Assembly (NCBI GenBank): GCA_002394205.1
Contig: DGTC01000036.1
Location: 1-39,176, forward strand
Source of the DNA: Lachnospira sp. UBA4346
Lineage (GTDB): Bacteria; Bacillota; Clostridia; Lachnospirales; Lachnospiraceae
DNA length: 39,176 bases
Reading direction: 5' to 3'
The translations under genes were made by a program, and so were the position numbers. A model generated the notes under the pieces. It saw nothing but the letters and a program-made list of their open reading frames with translations, searched no databases and had not been told where the DNA came from. Below, piece after piece: positions 23,265 through 31,044 of this stretch; positions within the stretch are counted from its first letter, which is position 1; each line of letters opens with the position of its first letter.

Positions 23265-24041
23265 ATGAGTTTCGATAGTTATTTTCGTTATAATGAAACA
23301 TTAGGAAGCATTGTAGGTATATGCATGCTGATAGTATTAGTGACCGGAATAGTGGATCTGCTGGCTGGGTACAAGATTTTTAGAATGGTGCTTGCAGTGA
23401 AAGGGTTTTTCATAGGAGCCATTATTGGCGTGTTTACAAGCATATCAGAAGGGGACAGTGATACGATCCTTTTTGCAGCGCTTGTGGCAGGTGTGATTGT
23501 AGGGGCACTGTCCTATATTTTCTATTTAATAGGTGTTTTTATAGATTGTTTCGTGATATCGCTTGTCGCACTGATGATTCTGTTTGGAATATCAGAAAGT
23601 GGTTCGTCAGGGGATTTTGTGCTGCTGATTTCATTTATAATTGCAAGTGTTGCCTGCGTTTTGAATAAACAGTATATTATTTTAATCACTTCGATAGAGG
23701 GGGCAACAACCATTACGGCAGTGCTTTGTTATTTGTTTGAATTAAATCGTTTTATCGGATTTATCGTTACGATTGTATTAATCCTTGTTGGAATTCAGTA
23801 TCAAAATAATAAACAGGATTCAGAGGAAGTGTATACCTATGTAACGTATAAGCCGGAACCGTGGAAACCGTTTTATTTGAATAAAGATTATAATCGACAG
23901 GCATCAGGTTCTAGTAATACGTCAAAAGAAGCACCGACACCTAATACAAATGTGACTGCGCCGAAACAGGCATCTGAGAATGGCAATACACAGGCACAGG
24001 AAGCAACAGGCAGTGAGGAGAATAAGGGCGGTCAGGCATAA
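23265..24041 (+). CDS. Polytopic membrane protein, DUF4203/TMEM198-like
   Basis: A 258-residue protein with about seven hydrophobic helices in residues 14-182, including small-residue-rich segments (GFFIGAIIGVF, GVIVGALSYIF). A polar cytoplasmic or exposed tail of about 70 residues, rich in Gln, Asn, Thr and Ser, follows. The layout fits the DUF4203 (TM7SF3/TMEM198-like) group, whose bacterial function is unknown. GGAGG lies 7 bases before the ATG. It sits between two secreted repeat proteins and could serve in their placement, but no direct evidence shows this. The gap to the next start is 44 bases, so co-transcription is likely. Confidence 0.7.
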   Translation: MSFDSYFRYNETLGSIVGICMLIVLVTGIVDLLAGYKIFRMVLAVKGFFIGAIIGVFTSISEGDSDTILFAALVAGVIVGALSYIFYLIGVFIDCFVISLVALMILFGISESGSSGDFVLLISFIIASVACVLNKQYIILITSIEGATTITAVLCYLFELNRFIGFIVTIVLILVGIQYQNNKQDSEEVYTYVTYKPEPWKPFYLNKDYNRQASGSSNTSKEAPTPNTNVTAPKQASENGNTQAQEATGSEENKGGQA

Positions 24042-24085
24042 AGATAGAATTACCCCAAAACAAAAGATTGACAAGGAGAGAATTT

Positions 24086-25609
24086 ATGAAAAGAATATGT
24101 AAGAAAATAGTAACAGTTCTGGCAGCGGTTTCTATTGGAACATCAGTTCTAATCGCAGCACCACAGTGTGTACATGCAGAAACAGTGCGGACAGAGTGGA
24201 ATAGTGATGGAATTATTACACAGGGCAGCTGGAAAGTTGGAAGAAATGTTACTGCAACATTAAAGGATCATGTATTGACTGTTAGCGGAAGTGGACCGAT
24301 GTATGATTATACTACGAAAAGAAATCTGCCTTCATTTAAGAATACACTTTTTGCAAGAGAAGGTGGAAATGTACAGTTGATTATTGAAGATGGAATTACA
24401 TTAATCGCACCAAGTCTCTTTAGCGGATGTATTGGATTCACAGGCAATTTGGAAATCCCTGGTAGTGTGAAGGAGATTCAGTCAAATGCATTTAATGGTT
24501 GCAGCGGATTTTCAGGTCAATTGATTCTGCATGAAGGACTTGAAGAAATTGGGTGGAGTGCTTTTCATTCATGCAGTGGATTTACAGGACGTTTAAGATT
24601 ACCAGAGAGTCTTAAATACATTAATGCAGGTGCATTCTTTCAATGCAGTGGATTTACGGGAGAATTGGTGATTCCATCGAATTTTGAAGGGTTTATTTAC
24701 AGAAGTCACTTCTTTCACTGTAATTTTACAGGCATAAAGAATAATTCTAACTGTAATGTGTCAATCGAGGATTTTATCGATGGAGCAATGTCGGGCAGAG
24801 AATATGTTTATGCCGGAACAGATGAAGTTACAAAGTGGGTATATCCGGGAGAACGTGTTGTTCGAAGAGGATATCAGCTGCCATCAGGCTTGGATTGTGG
24901 CGAAGACGGTCAGTGGCATTACTATACAGAAGGAGAAATTGATACGACATTTACCGGTCTTGCAGAAAATGAGAATGGCTGGTGGTATGTACAGAATGGA
25001 ACACTTGATTTTAGCAAAAATGGTGTCGTAGAAAATAATGGAGCATGGTGGTGCGTTGCCAGCGGCAAGGTTATGTTTGATTATTCAGGTCTTTGGTATG
25101 ATGAAAATTCCGGTTGGTGGAAAATTACCGGAGGAGCTGTAGATTTCGGTTATAACGGCGTAGCAGAAAATGAAACCGGCTGGTGGAAAGTTACCGGAGG
25201 AGCCGTAGATTTTGGCTATAATGGACTGGCTGAGAATGAAAATGGCTGGTGGAAGATTACGAATGGAGCCGTAGATTTTGGTTATAATGGTGTAGATGCA
25301 AATGAATATGGCTGGTGGAAGATTACGAACGGAGCAGTCGATTTTGATTATAATGGAGTAGCAGCCAATGAATACGGCTGGTGGAAAATTACCGGAGGAG
25401 CGGTTGATTTTAGTTATAACGGATTGGCAGAAAATGAAAATGGCTGGTGGAAAATTACCGGAGGAGCCGTAGATTTTGACTACACAGGTCTTGCAAGCAA
25501 CGAAAATGGAACATGGTATGTAGTAGGTGGAAAAATTGATTTTTCATATACGGGTACGGTAAAAGCAAATGGAAAGACAGTAAAGGTTGTTGGTGGCAAG
25601 GTAATATAA
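24086..25609 (+). CDS. Secreted LRR-like protein with nine cell-wall-binding repeats
   Basis: A 507-residue exported protein. A signal peptide covers about 1-33 (CVHA-E likely cleavage). A BspA-like region follows at about 95-215, with GCSGFxGxLxxPxxLxxI repeats. A short linker leads to nine repeats of 22-23 residues (about 291-489) of the form GLAENENGWWKITGGAVDF, close to choline/glucan-binding repeats (CW_binding/Glyco_hyd families). A tenth, partial repeat ends the protein. The repeats should hold the protein on wall polysaccharide. The start is ATG 24086, 7 bases after AAGGAG; a TTG 18 bases upstream overlaps that site. It is probably an adhesin-like surface protein; no enzyme domain is seen. 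Confidence 0.88.
   Translation: MKRICKKIVTVLAAVSIGTSVLIAAPQCVHAETVRTEWNSDGIITQGSWKVGRNVTATLKDHVLTVSGSGPMYDYTTKRNLPSFKNTLFAREGGNVQLIIEDGITLIAPSLFSGCIGFTGNLEIPGSVKEIQSNAFNGCSGFSGQLILHEGLEEIGWSAFHSCSGFTGRLRLPESLKYINAGAFFQCSGFTGELVIPSNFEGFIYRSHFFHCNFTGIKNNSNCNVSIEDFIDGAMSGREYVYAGTDEVTKWVYPGERVVRRGYQLPSGLDCGEDGQWHYYTEGEIDTTFTGLAENENGWWYVQNGTLDFSKNGVVENNGAWWCVASGKVMFDYSGLWYDENSGWWKITGGAVDFGYNGVAENETGWWKVTGGAVDFGYNGLAENENGWWKITNGAVDFGYNGVDANEYGWWKITNGAVDFDYNGVAANEYGWWKITGGAVDFSYNGLAENENGWWKITGGAVDFDYTGLASNENGTWYVVGGKIDFSYTGTVKANGKTVKVVGGKVI
24956..25552 (+). repeat. Nine 66-bp (one 69-bp) coding repeats
   Basis: The cell-wall-binding modules are in tandem. Copies 4 to 8 share long identical stretches at the DNA level around the GGCTGGTGGAAAATTACCGG segment. 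The outer copies (1, 2, 9) have diverged. All copies keep frame. Confidence 0.88.
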
Positions 25610-25695
25610 AATTTCGGTTTGTGGAGGAACTCTGCCTGATAGATATTGGACATTTTTTGACGTACGCACGCAAGCAGAAAGAAATATTATTTGGA

Positions 25696-25775
25696 GTGCC
25701 TGCAAAACGTGCCTGCGGCTCAAACAGTGCGATTCGCAATCCGCTTCGCTACTTGCGCATCCGTGCTGTCGCACT
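25696..25775. repeat. GC-rich palindromic element
   Basis: A short GC-rich island in AT-rich intergenic DNA. GTGCCTGC occurs twice (25696-25703 and 25709-25716). AGTGCGA (25726-25732) pairs with TCGCACT (25769-25775), and a nested GATTCGCAA (25731-25739) is nearly complementary to TTGCGCATC (25753-25761). A 70-codon frame across it looks spurious. The rest of 25610-25970 has no gene except the terminator at 25876. Confidence 0.6.
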
Positions 25776-25875
25776 ATCAAAAAGAAATAAAGTATTAAAA
25801 AGGATATATTTATTTGTTCGTATAAGAGGTTGATTTTCAAATAATGCAAAAACACATAAAAAGAATATGAGCAAC

Positions 25876-25935
25876 AATCCCACCTTATTAATCTGAACTC
25901 CAAATTGGATACAGATTCAATCAAGGTGGGATTTT
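25876..25935 (+). terminator. Large branched terminator hairpin
   Basis: An 11-bp stem (25876-25886 with 25923-25933) encloses a second stem, AATCTG/CAGATT (25890-25895 with 25912-25917), and a TCCAAATTGGA palindrome. TTTT follows on the plus strand. It separates the surface protein gene from the convergent asparagine synthase gene. Confidence 0.75.
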
Positions 25936-25970
25936 ATATTTCATCGGGAGGGTTCGCTATAAAGAGAGAA

Positions 25971-27821
25971 TTACATATCCAACTGTACGTGATATTTACG
26001 GAAGAAGTAATCTACCTGAATCAGATAGGCAATCATCTGCGGACCTGCCATAAGCTGACCATACCATGGACTGCCGTAATCCTTTGGACTATCAAGGAAT
26101 TGCGTAAGTGCAGAGCGGTCGCAGAGTTCTGTGAGAATGGTATTTTTCTCTAAAATACTGCGTAAGTTGGTGACAAGAAGCTGTTCGTAAGACGGGTTGT
26201 AAGTTTTCGGATAAGGACTTTTCTTACGAAACAGAATCTCATCGGGCAGCAGACCACGGCAGGATTCCCGAAGCAAGTGTTTGACAGAACCGTCTTTGCA
26301 TTTCATAGACCATGGAACATTAAATACATAATCGACCAGAGCTTTACTTGCAAATGGCACACGTGCTTCTAATCCGTTCGCCATGCTGGTTCGATCCATA
26401 CGGGTGAGTAGTGTCTGCATGAAGAAACGAATATTAAGGTATCCGATGCGGCGGCGGTTGGTTTCTGTTTCATTTTCAAATGGAAGAATATCAATTTCCT
26501 GTAAGGCGTTGCGATAGGTGGCTGCAACGTATTCGTCCATATGTGATTTTTTTAACAAATCATTTCGCAGCAGATTTTGTCTAGGTTCGAGGGAAGGTGT
26601 CCATGGAAATGTATTGCTATTTAAAAATTCCGGCTTGTGAAACCAAGGGTATCCACCAAAGACCTCATCTGCACATTCTCCTGTCAAGACAACTTTGTGA
26701 CTGTGACTGACCTGTTCGCAGAAATATAACAGAGAGGAGTCGATATCTGCCATACAAGGCAGGTCATGCGCATTGACAGAGCGATACAAATAATCCACCT
26801 GTGTATTCGAATTACACTCCAGATACGAATGATTGGAATGGAGATATTCGACCATTTTATCAACGAAAGGCCGGTCTTGTGAAGGCTGAAATGCATTTGC
26901 CTGAAAATACGTATCATTTCCAATAAAATCAAAAGAAAATGTCTTTAGGCGTTGATTTTTTTTGCGTAATTCCTCTGCACATACGGCAGAAACCAGACTG
27001 GAATCGACCCCACCGGAAAGAAATGTGCAGACGGGAACGTCCGATACCATCTGGCGGCGAATGGCATCTGTTACAAGAAATCGTGTGTGTTCTAACGTAT
27101 CTTCATATGAATCGGTGTGCAGCATACTATGTAAGCGATAGTATGGAAATTGCGCAATTCCATTTTCAGAAATGGTCATATAGGAGCCGGGAAGCACTTC
27201 ATGAATGTTTTTTAATATGCATTTGCCCGGTGTGTGCGCAGGTCCTAGTCCAAATAATTCGTTAAAACCTTCACAATCAAGCACTGCCTGAACGCCCGGA
27301 AAGCATAAAAGTCCTTTGATTTCGGAACAGAATACAAAGGTATCTTTTACTTGCGTATAATAGAGTGGCTTTACACCAAATGGATCACGAAACAGCGTTA
27401 AGATAGCGTGACGTTCATCATAAATTGCAAAAGAGAAGATTCCGTCTAGATCAGTTACGAAAGATGGTCCAAATGTCAAAAAAGATAGCAGCAATAGTTC
27501 GGTATCAGAGTGCGTGTGAATCTGTACAGACTGCGCAAGTAATTTGGAGCGCAAAACGTCCATATTGTAGATTTCACCATTGTATACAATATGATAGCCG
27601 AATTGTTCGCGTTCTTTTGTCATCGGTTGTGTACCATTTTCTAAGTCAATAATCGACAATCGGCGGTGAGACAATCCACAATGGTCGTTTAAAATGACAC
27701 CGGAATCGTCAGGACCACGATGTCGGATGGATTCTCCCATCTGTGTCAATAAATCATAATAGTAATCAGATTGAGGTAAATAGTGAGCTTTCACATTATA
27801 AAAACCGGCAATACCGCACAT
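25971..27821 (-). CDS. asnB: Asparagine synthase (glutamine-hydrolysing)
   Basis: A 616-residue two-domain enzyme. The N-terminal glutaminase starts MCGIAGF, so Cys2 is the nucleophile; RHRGPDD, NGEIYN and DTELLL are the expected glutaminase motifs. The C-terminal synthetase has the PP-loop SGGVDSS (269-275), which binds ATP. It makes asparagine from aspartate, glutamine and ATP in the cytoplasm. AAGGAG lies just upstream of the ATG on the minus strand. The length is typical of the Bacillus AsnB/AsnO class. It is a single-gene unit, divergent from the esterase gene and convergent with the surface protein gene. A role in modifying wall peptides is possible for this class but not indicated here. 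Confidence 0.92.
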   Translation of the reverse strand: MCGIAGFYNVKAHYLPQSDYYYDLLTQMGESIRHRGPDDSGVILNDHCGLSHRRLSIIDLENGTQPMTKEREQFGYHIVYNGEIYNMDVLRSKLLAQSVQIHTHSDTELLLLSFLTFGPSFVTDLDGIFSFAIYDERHAILTLFRDPFGVKPLYYTQVKDTFVFCSEIKGLLCFPGVQAVLDCEGFNELFGLGPAHTPGKCILKNIHEVLPGSYMTISENGIAQFPYYRLHSMLHTDSYEDTLEHTRFLVTDAIRRQMVSDVPVCTFLSGGVDSSLVSAVCAEELRKKNQRLKTFSFDFIGNDTYFQANAFQPSQDRPFVDKMVEYLHSNHSYLECNSNTQVDYLYRSVNAHDLPCMADIDSSLLYFCEQVSHSHKVVLTGECADEVFGGYPWFHKPEFLNSNTFPWTPSLEPRQNLLRNDLLKKSHMDEYVAATYRNALQEIDILPFENETETNRRRIGYLNIRFFMQTLLTRMDRTSMANGLEARVPFASKALVDYVFNVPWSMKCKDGSVKHLLRESCRGLLPDEILFRKKSPYPKTYNPSYEQLLVTNLRSILEKNTILTELCDRSALTQFLDSPKDYGSPWYGQLMAGPQMIAYLIQVDYFFRKYHVQLDM

Positions 27822-27933
27822 AGCGTCTCCTTAAAGATTTTTTATTGTTATATATATGAAATCATTTATGTGGTTATGCTATGGGAAGTACAATTTTTCT
27901 GTAAGAAATCTGAAATCTGTCAAGGAAATGTTC

Positions 27934-27962
27934 TTGAATGTTTGCAAAGAATGGCATACAAT
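27934..27962 (+). promoter_or_regulatory. Promoter of the SGNH esterase gene
   Basis: TTGAAT (27934-27939), a 17-base spacer and TACAAT (27957-27962, five of six), leaving a leader of about 40 bases. Confidence 0.6.
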
Positions 27963-28007
27963 ATTTATTATGACGTTATACAATGAATCAATAGGGAGTA
28001 AATAGTT

Positions 28008-29447
28008 ATGAAACATACATTATGGGTGGTTGGAGATTCCACATTGAGTAGTTTTACAGATAAGTATTATTATCCAAGATATGGATATGGTACGATGCTT
28101 CAGGAATATCTGACGGATGATATTGTGGTGCGTAATCTTGCGTTGTCAGGAAGAAGCAGCAAGAGCTTTACAACAGAGCCGGAATATCAGCAGCTATTAG
28201 AAGGAATGGCAGAAGGGGATTTTCTAATCATTGGATTCGGACATAATGACGAAAAGACAGAAGAGGCAAGATATACCGATGCCAATGGAGATTCCACACA
28301 GGAGGGCAGTTTTGCCAATTCGCTCTATACCCATTATGTGAAGCCTGCACAACAGGCAGGAACACAGGTGATTTTGTGTACACCAATTGTTCGAAGGACA
28401 CCGGATGGGGGATGGAATCCGACACTGCTTCATGTGACGACAGATACTGCACAATTTGCGGGTGGAGATTATGCACAGGCGATTCGGGATTTTGGGGCAC
28501 AGTGCGGTCTTCCGGTTGTGGATATGACACAGATTACGAAGGATTATTATGATACATTGGGGGCAGACAAGACGGTATACCTACATGCATGGCCATCGAA
28601 TAAGGCAATCAGTGTGGATAATACGCATACCAATATCTGGGGAGCACGCGTCAATGCGTTCTTCGTATTAAGACAGGTAAAAGAATTGGGTGTAGCCGGG
28701 ATTGCAGAATCTGTTACGATTGCCAAAGGGGATGAAGTTCCGGCAAAGGATGTTTATTTACAGAGCAATCCGGATTATATACCGACCGTATTTTCTTCCG
28801 ATTTGCCGGACAGCACATTGTGGAAGGATGCCGGAGCGTGGAAAGGTACGGTATTTGGCGATATTGGAGAGCTGACAAGAGAACAGATGACACAGCACTT
28901 TACATTGGAAGAATTAGAAGATGGTCAGATTCATATTGCTGTAAAGGATAATGCAGGAAAGATTTCGGCAGTATCAGACGGAATTGCCATGTATTACCAG
29001 AAAGTTCCAGTTGGAAAGCATTTTATTTTCTCTGCAAAGATGAAGATAAATGATTATTTTTCAAACAATCAGGTGTCATTTGGTCTGATGGTTCGGGATG
29101 ATTTGTATATAGATCAGCAAACAGCCGATGTGTTAGGCGATTATGTGGCAGCAGCACCATTACAGCTTACAAGTCGTGAGAAAGCATGGAACTGTTTTGC
29201 AAGAAAGAGCAATGTATTAACACAGGGCGGAACCTGTACCAGAGCATATAATCCGGGAGATGAAGTACAGCTTGTCATTGAAAGTACACAGGATGGATAT
29301 GCATGTACATTTGGCGATGAGCAGACGATTACAGGAGGATTTGATTTCCAGTTGACAAGCATTGATCCGGAGCATGTTTATGTGGGAATGTTTGTATCAA
29401 GAAATGCAGATGTTACATTTTCAGATGTAAATTTAGAGTATAAATAA
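28008..29447 (+). CDS. SGNH/GDSL hydrolase, rhamnogalacturonan acetylesterase-like
   Basis: A 479-residue protein. The first 230 residues are an SGNH esterase of the CE12-like type: GDS with Ser11, SGRSS with Gly48, GFGHND with Asn80, and DNTHTNIWGA with Asp204 and His207. The C-terminal half (about 250-479) is beta-rich, resembles a concanavalin-like or carbohydrate-binding module, and has no motif I can name. There is no signal peptide, so it would act inside the cell, probably removing acetyl groups from imported pectin oligosaccharides; the substrate is inferred from the family. It has its own promoter and a GGGAG ribosome site. A PTS component follows after 180 bp. Confidence 0.82.
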   Translation: MKHTLWVVGDSTLSSFTDKYYYPRYGYGTMLQEYLTDDIVVRNLALSGRSSKSFTTEPEYQQLLEGMAEGDFLIIGFGHNDEKTEEARYTDANGDSTQEGSFANSLYTHYVKPAQQAGTQVILCTPIVRRTPDGGWNPTLLHVTTDTAQFAGGDYAQAIRDFGAQCGLPVVDMTQITKDYYDTLGADKTVYLHAWPSNKAISVDNTHTNIWGARVNAFFVLRQVKELGVAGIAESVTIAKGDEVPAKDVYLQSNPDYIPTVFSSDLPDSTLWKDAGAWKGTVFGDIGELTREQMTQHFTLEELEDGQIHIAVKDNAGKISAVSDGIAMYYQKVPVGKHFIFSAKMKINDYFSNNQVSFGLMVRDDLYIDQQTADVLGDYVAAAPLQLTSREKAWNCFARKSNVLTQGGTCTRAYNPGDEVQLVIESTQDGYACTFGDEQTITGGFDFQLTSIDPEHVYVGMFVSRNADVTFSDVNLEYK

Positions 29448-29508
29448 TATATCAGATTGATATTATGCGCGAAGTGCGGGTTTTCGAATATATATAAAGG
29501 ATATTCAT

Positions 29509-29561
29509 TCTTAGAATTCATTTTAAAATGAAATAAAAGAAATAAAAGATAAATTCTAAGA
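29509..29561. promoter_or_regulatory. Nested palindromes upstream of the PTS gene
   Basis: The outer inverted repeat is TCTTAGAATT (29509-29518) with AATTCTAAGA (29552-29561). Inside it a perfect 16-base palindrome, TTCATTTTAAAATGAA, lies at 29517-29532. These could be operator sites or a weak terminator for the esterase gene. No T-run of note follows. Confidence 0.45.
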
Positions 29562-29584
29562 TATTTATAAAAAAGATAAAGTGG

Positions 29585-29614
29585 ATTCTATTGTTAAAAT
29601 AATAACAATAGAAT
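29585..29614 (+). promoter_or_regulatory. 12-bp inverted repeat next to the ribosome site
   Basis: ATTCTATTGTTA (29585-29596) is perfectly complementary to TAACAATAGAAT (29603-29614) with a 6-base loop. The right arm ends 4 bases before the GGAG ribosome site (29619-29622) of the PTS gene. It could be a repressor operator or a translation-modulating hairpin. Confidence 0.55.
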
Positions 29615-29628
29615 TAATGGAGATTGAA

Positions 29629-30675
29629 ATGAAAAAGTTAAAACAAATATTTTATCACATCTTTATTGATGGATTAAGTGGAATGGCATTAGGCTTGTTC
29701 TCAACGCTGATTATTGGAACAATTATTGCTCAAATTGGAACATTTGTGGGTGGTAATATTGGTGCATATATGATTGCGGTTGCAAATGTCGCAAAGACAT
29801 TAACCGGTGCTGGAATTGGTGTCGGTGTCGCAGTAAAGTTTGGTGCAAGTCCACTCGTTAGTATAGCGGCAGCAGTTGCTGGTATGATTGGCGCATTTCC
29901 GACTGTTACAGCAATGCAGGGGTTCGCACTTGGCAAGCCCGGCGAACCGCTTGGCGCATTTGTGGCAGCCTTGGTTGCAATTGAGATTGGCCGACTGGTA
30001 TCTGGGAAGACAAAGATGGATATTATTGTAACACCGCTGGTATCTATTGGCGTGGGTGCAGTAGTTGGATTCTTAATAGGACCGCCAATTTCAACATTTA
30101 TGATGTGGTTAGGTGGTATTGTCAATGTCAATGTCGAACAGCATCCGGTAATTGGTGGAATTCTAATTTCCGTATTGATGGGAATTATTCTGACCTTGCC
30201 AATTAGTTCGGCGGCAATCGGTGTATCTATGGGAATTAGCGGACTTGCAGCAGGCGCAGCAACGATTGGATGTTGTTGTCAGATGGTTGGATTTGCGGTA
30301 GCAAGTTATCGTGAAAATAAGATGGGAGGTCTGATTGCACAGGGAATCGGAACGTCTATGCTGCAGATTCCCAATATTGTAAAGAAGCCACTGATCTGGC
30401 TTCCACCAATTATTTCGAGTGCAATATTAGGACCGGTATCAAGTGCGATTCTAAAAATGACAAGCACACCAACCGGTTCCGGTATGGGTTCTGCCGGATT
30501 TGTCGGTCAGATTATGACATGGCAGTCAATGGCAGAGACGACACCGCATACAATTCTCATTGCAGAAATTGTTGTGATGCACTTTATTTTGCCGGGATTT
30601 TTGACATGGATTATATCAGAGTGGTTCCGCAAATTAAGATGGATTAAGTCAGGCGATATGACATTGCATGTATAA
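29629..30675 (+). CDS. Orphan PTS transporter subunit IIC (EIIC_2 family)
   Basis: A 348-residue, very hydrophobic protein with about ten helices rich in Gly, Ala and Ile (for example GAGIGVGVAVKFGASPLVS and SAAIGVSMGISGLAAGAA). This matches PTS_EIIC_2-type membrane subunits. No EIIA or EIIB domain is fused or next to it, so it either borrows phosphotransfer partners encoded elsewhere or works as a non-PTS carrier. The start is ATG 29629, 6 bases after GGAG; an earlier in-frame GTG at 29581 would run through the inverted repeat. The Hpt-domain gene follows after 27 bases. The substrate is unknown. Confidence 0.8.
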   Translation: MKKLKQIFYHIFIDGLSGMALGLFSTLIIGTIIAQIGTFVGGNIGAYMIAVANVAKTLTGAGIGVGVAVKFGASPLVSIAAAVAGMIGAFPTVTAMQGFALGKPGEPLGAFVAALVAIEIGRLVSGKTKMDIIVTPLVSIGVGAVVGFLIGPPISTFMMWLGGIVNVNVEQHPVIGGILISVLMGIILTLPISSAAIGVSMGISGLAAGAATIGCCCQMVGFAVASYRENKMGGLIAQGIGTSMLQIPNIVKKPLIWLPPIISSAILGPVSSAILKMTSTPTGSGMGSAGFVGQIMTWQSMAETTPHTILIAEIVVMHFILPGFLTWIISEWFRKLRWIKSGDMTLHV

Positions 30676-30702
30676 ATGATAAGATAAAAAGGGGAGAAAA
30701 GA

Positions 30703-31044
30703 ATGAATAGAGAGAAATTAGAAGCAGCAGGAATTGATTATGATGTTGCAGTAGAGCGTTTTGCAGGCAGAGATGATTTGTATGAGAAATATTTAACAAG
30801 ATTTTCTACTGATACACATATGGAAAATGCAACACGTTATTTTGGGGAACAGGATTACAATCACGTATTAGAAGAAGTGCATGCGTTAAAGGGCATTACA
30901 GGAACACTAGGAATGGAGCAGTTATATCATGCTTGTCAGGAAGTTGTGGATAACATTAGACAAGATCAAATTAATCTGTTACCAGACAGCTTACAGGCAG
31001 TTCAAAAAGAGTATAATAAGGTGATGAAATATTTTGATAAATAA
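30703..31044 (+). CDS. Stand-alone Hpt (histidine phosphotransfer) protein
   Basis: A 113-residue all-helical protein. The phospho-acceptor is His60 in VHALKGITGTLGM, the classic HxLKGxxxxxG motif of Hpt domains. Such proteins shuttle phosphate between response-regulator domains in phosphorelays. No histidine kinase or receiver gene is nearby. It lies between an orphan PTS IIC and a MATE exporter, and its end overlaps the latter by 11 bases. The partners are therefore encoded elsewhere, or the Hpt acts in an unusual transporter-linked relay. GGGGAGAAAAG precedes the ATG. Confidence 0.85.
   Translation: MNREKLEAAGIDYDVAVERFAGRDDLYEKYLTRFSTDTHMENATRYFGEQDYNHVLEEVHALKGITGTLGMEQLYHACQEVVDNIRQDQINLLPDSLQAVQKEYNKVMKYFDK

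Noticed and set aside
25621..25833. A 70-codon frame after the wall-binding protein
   Set aside because: It runs through the GC-rich palindromic element and has no recognisable protein features; it is better explained as repeat DNA.
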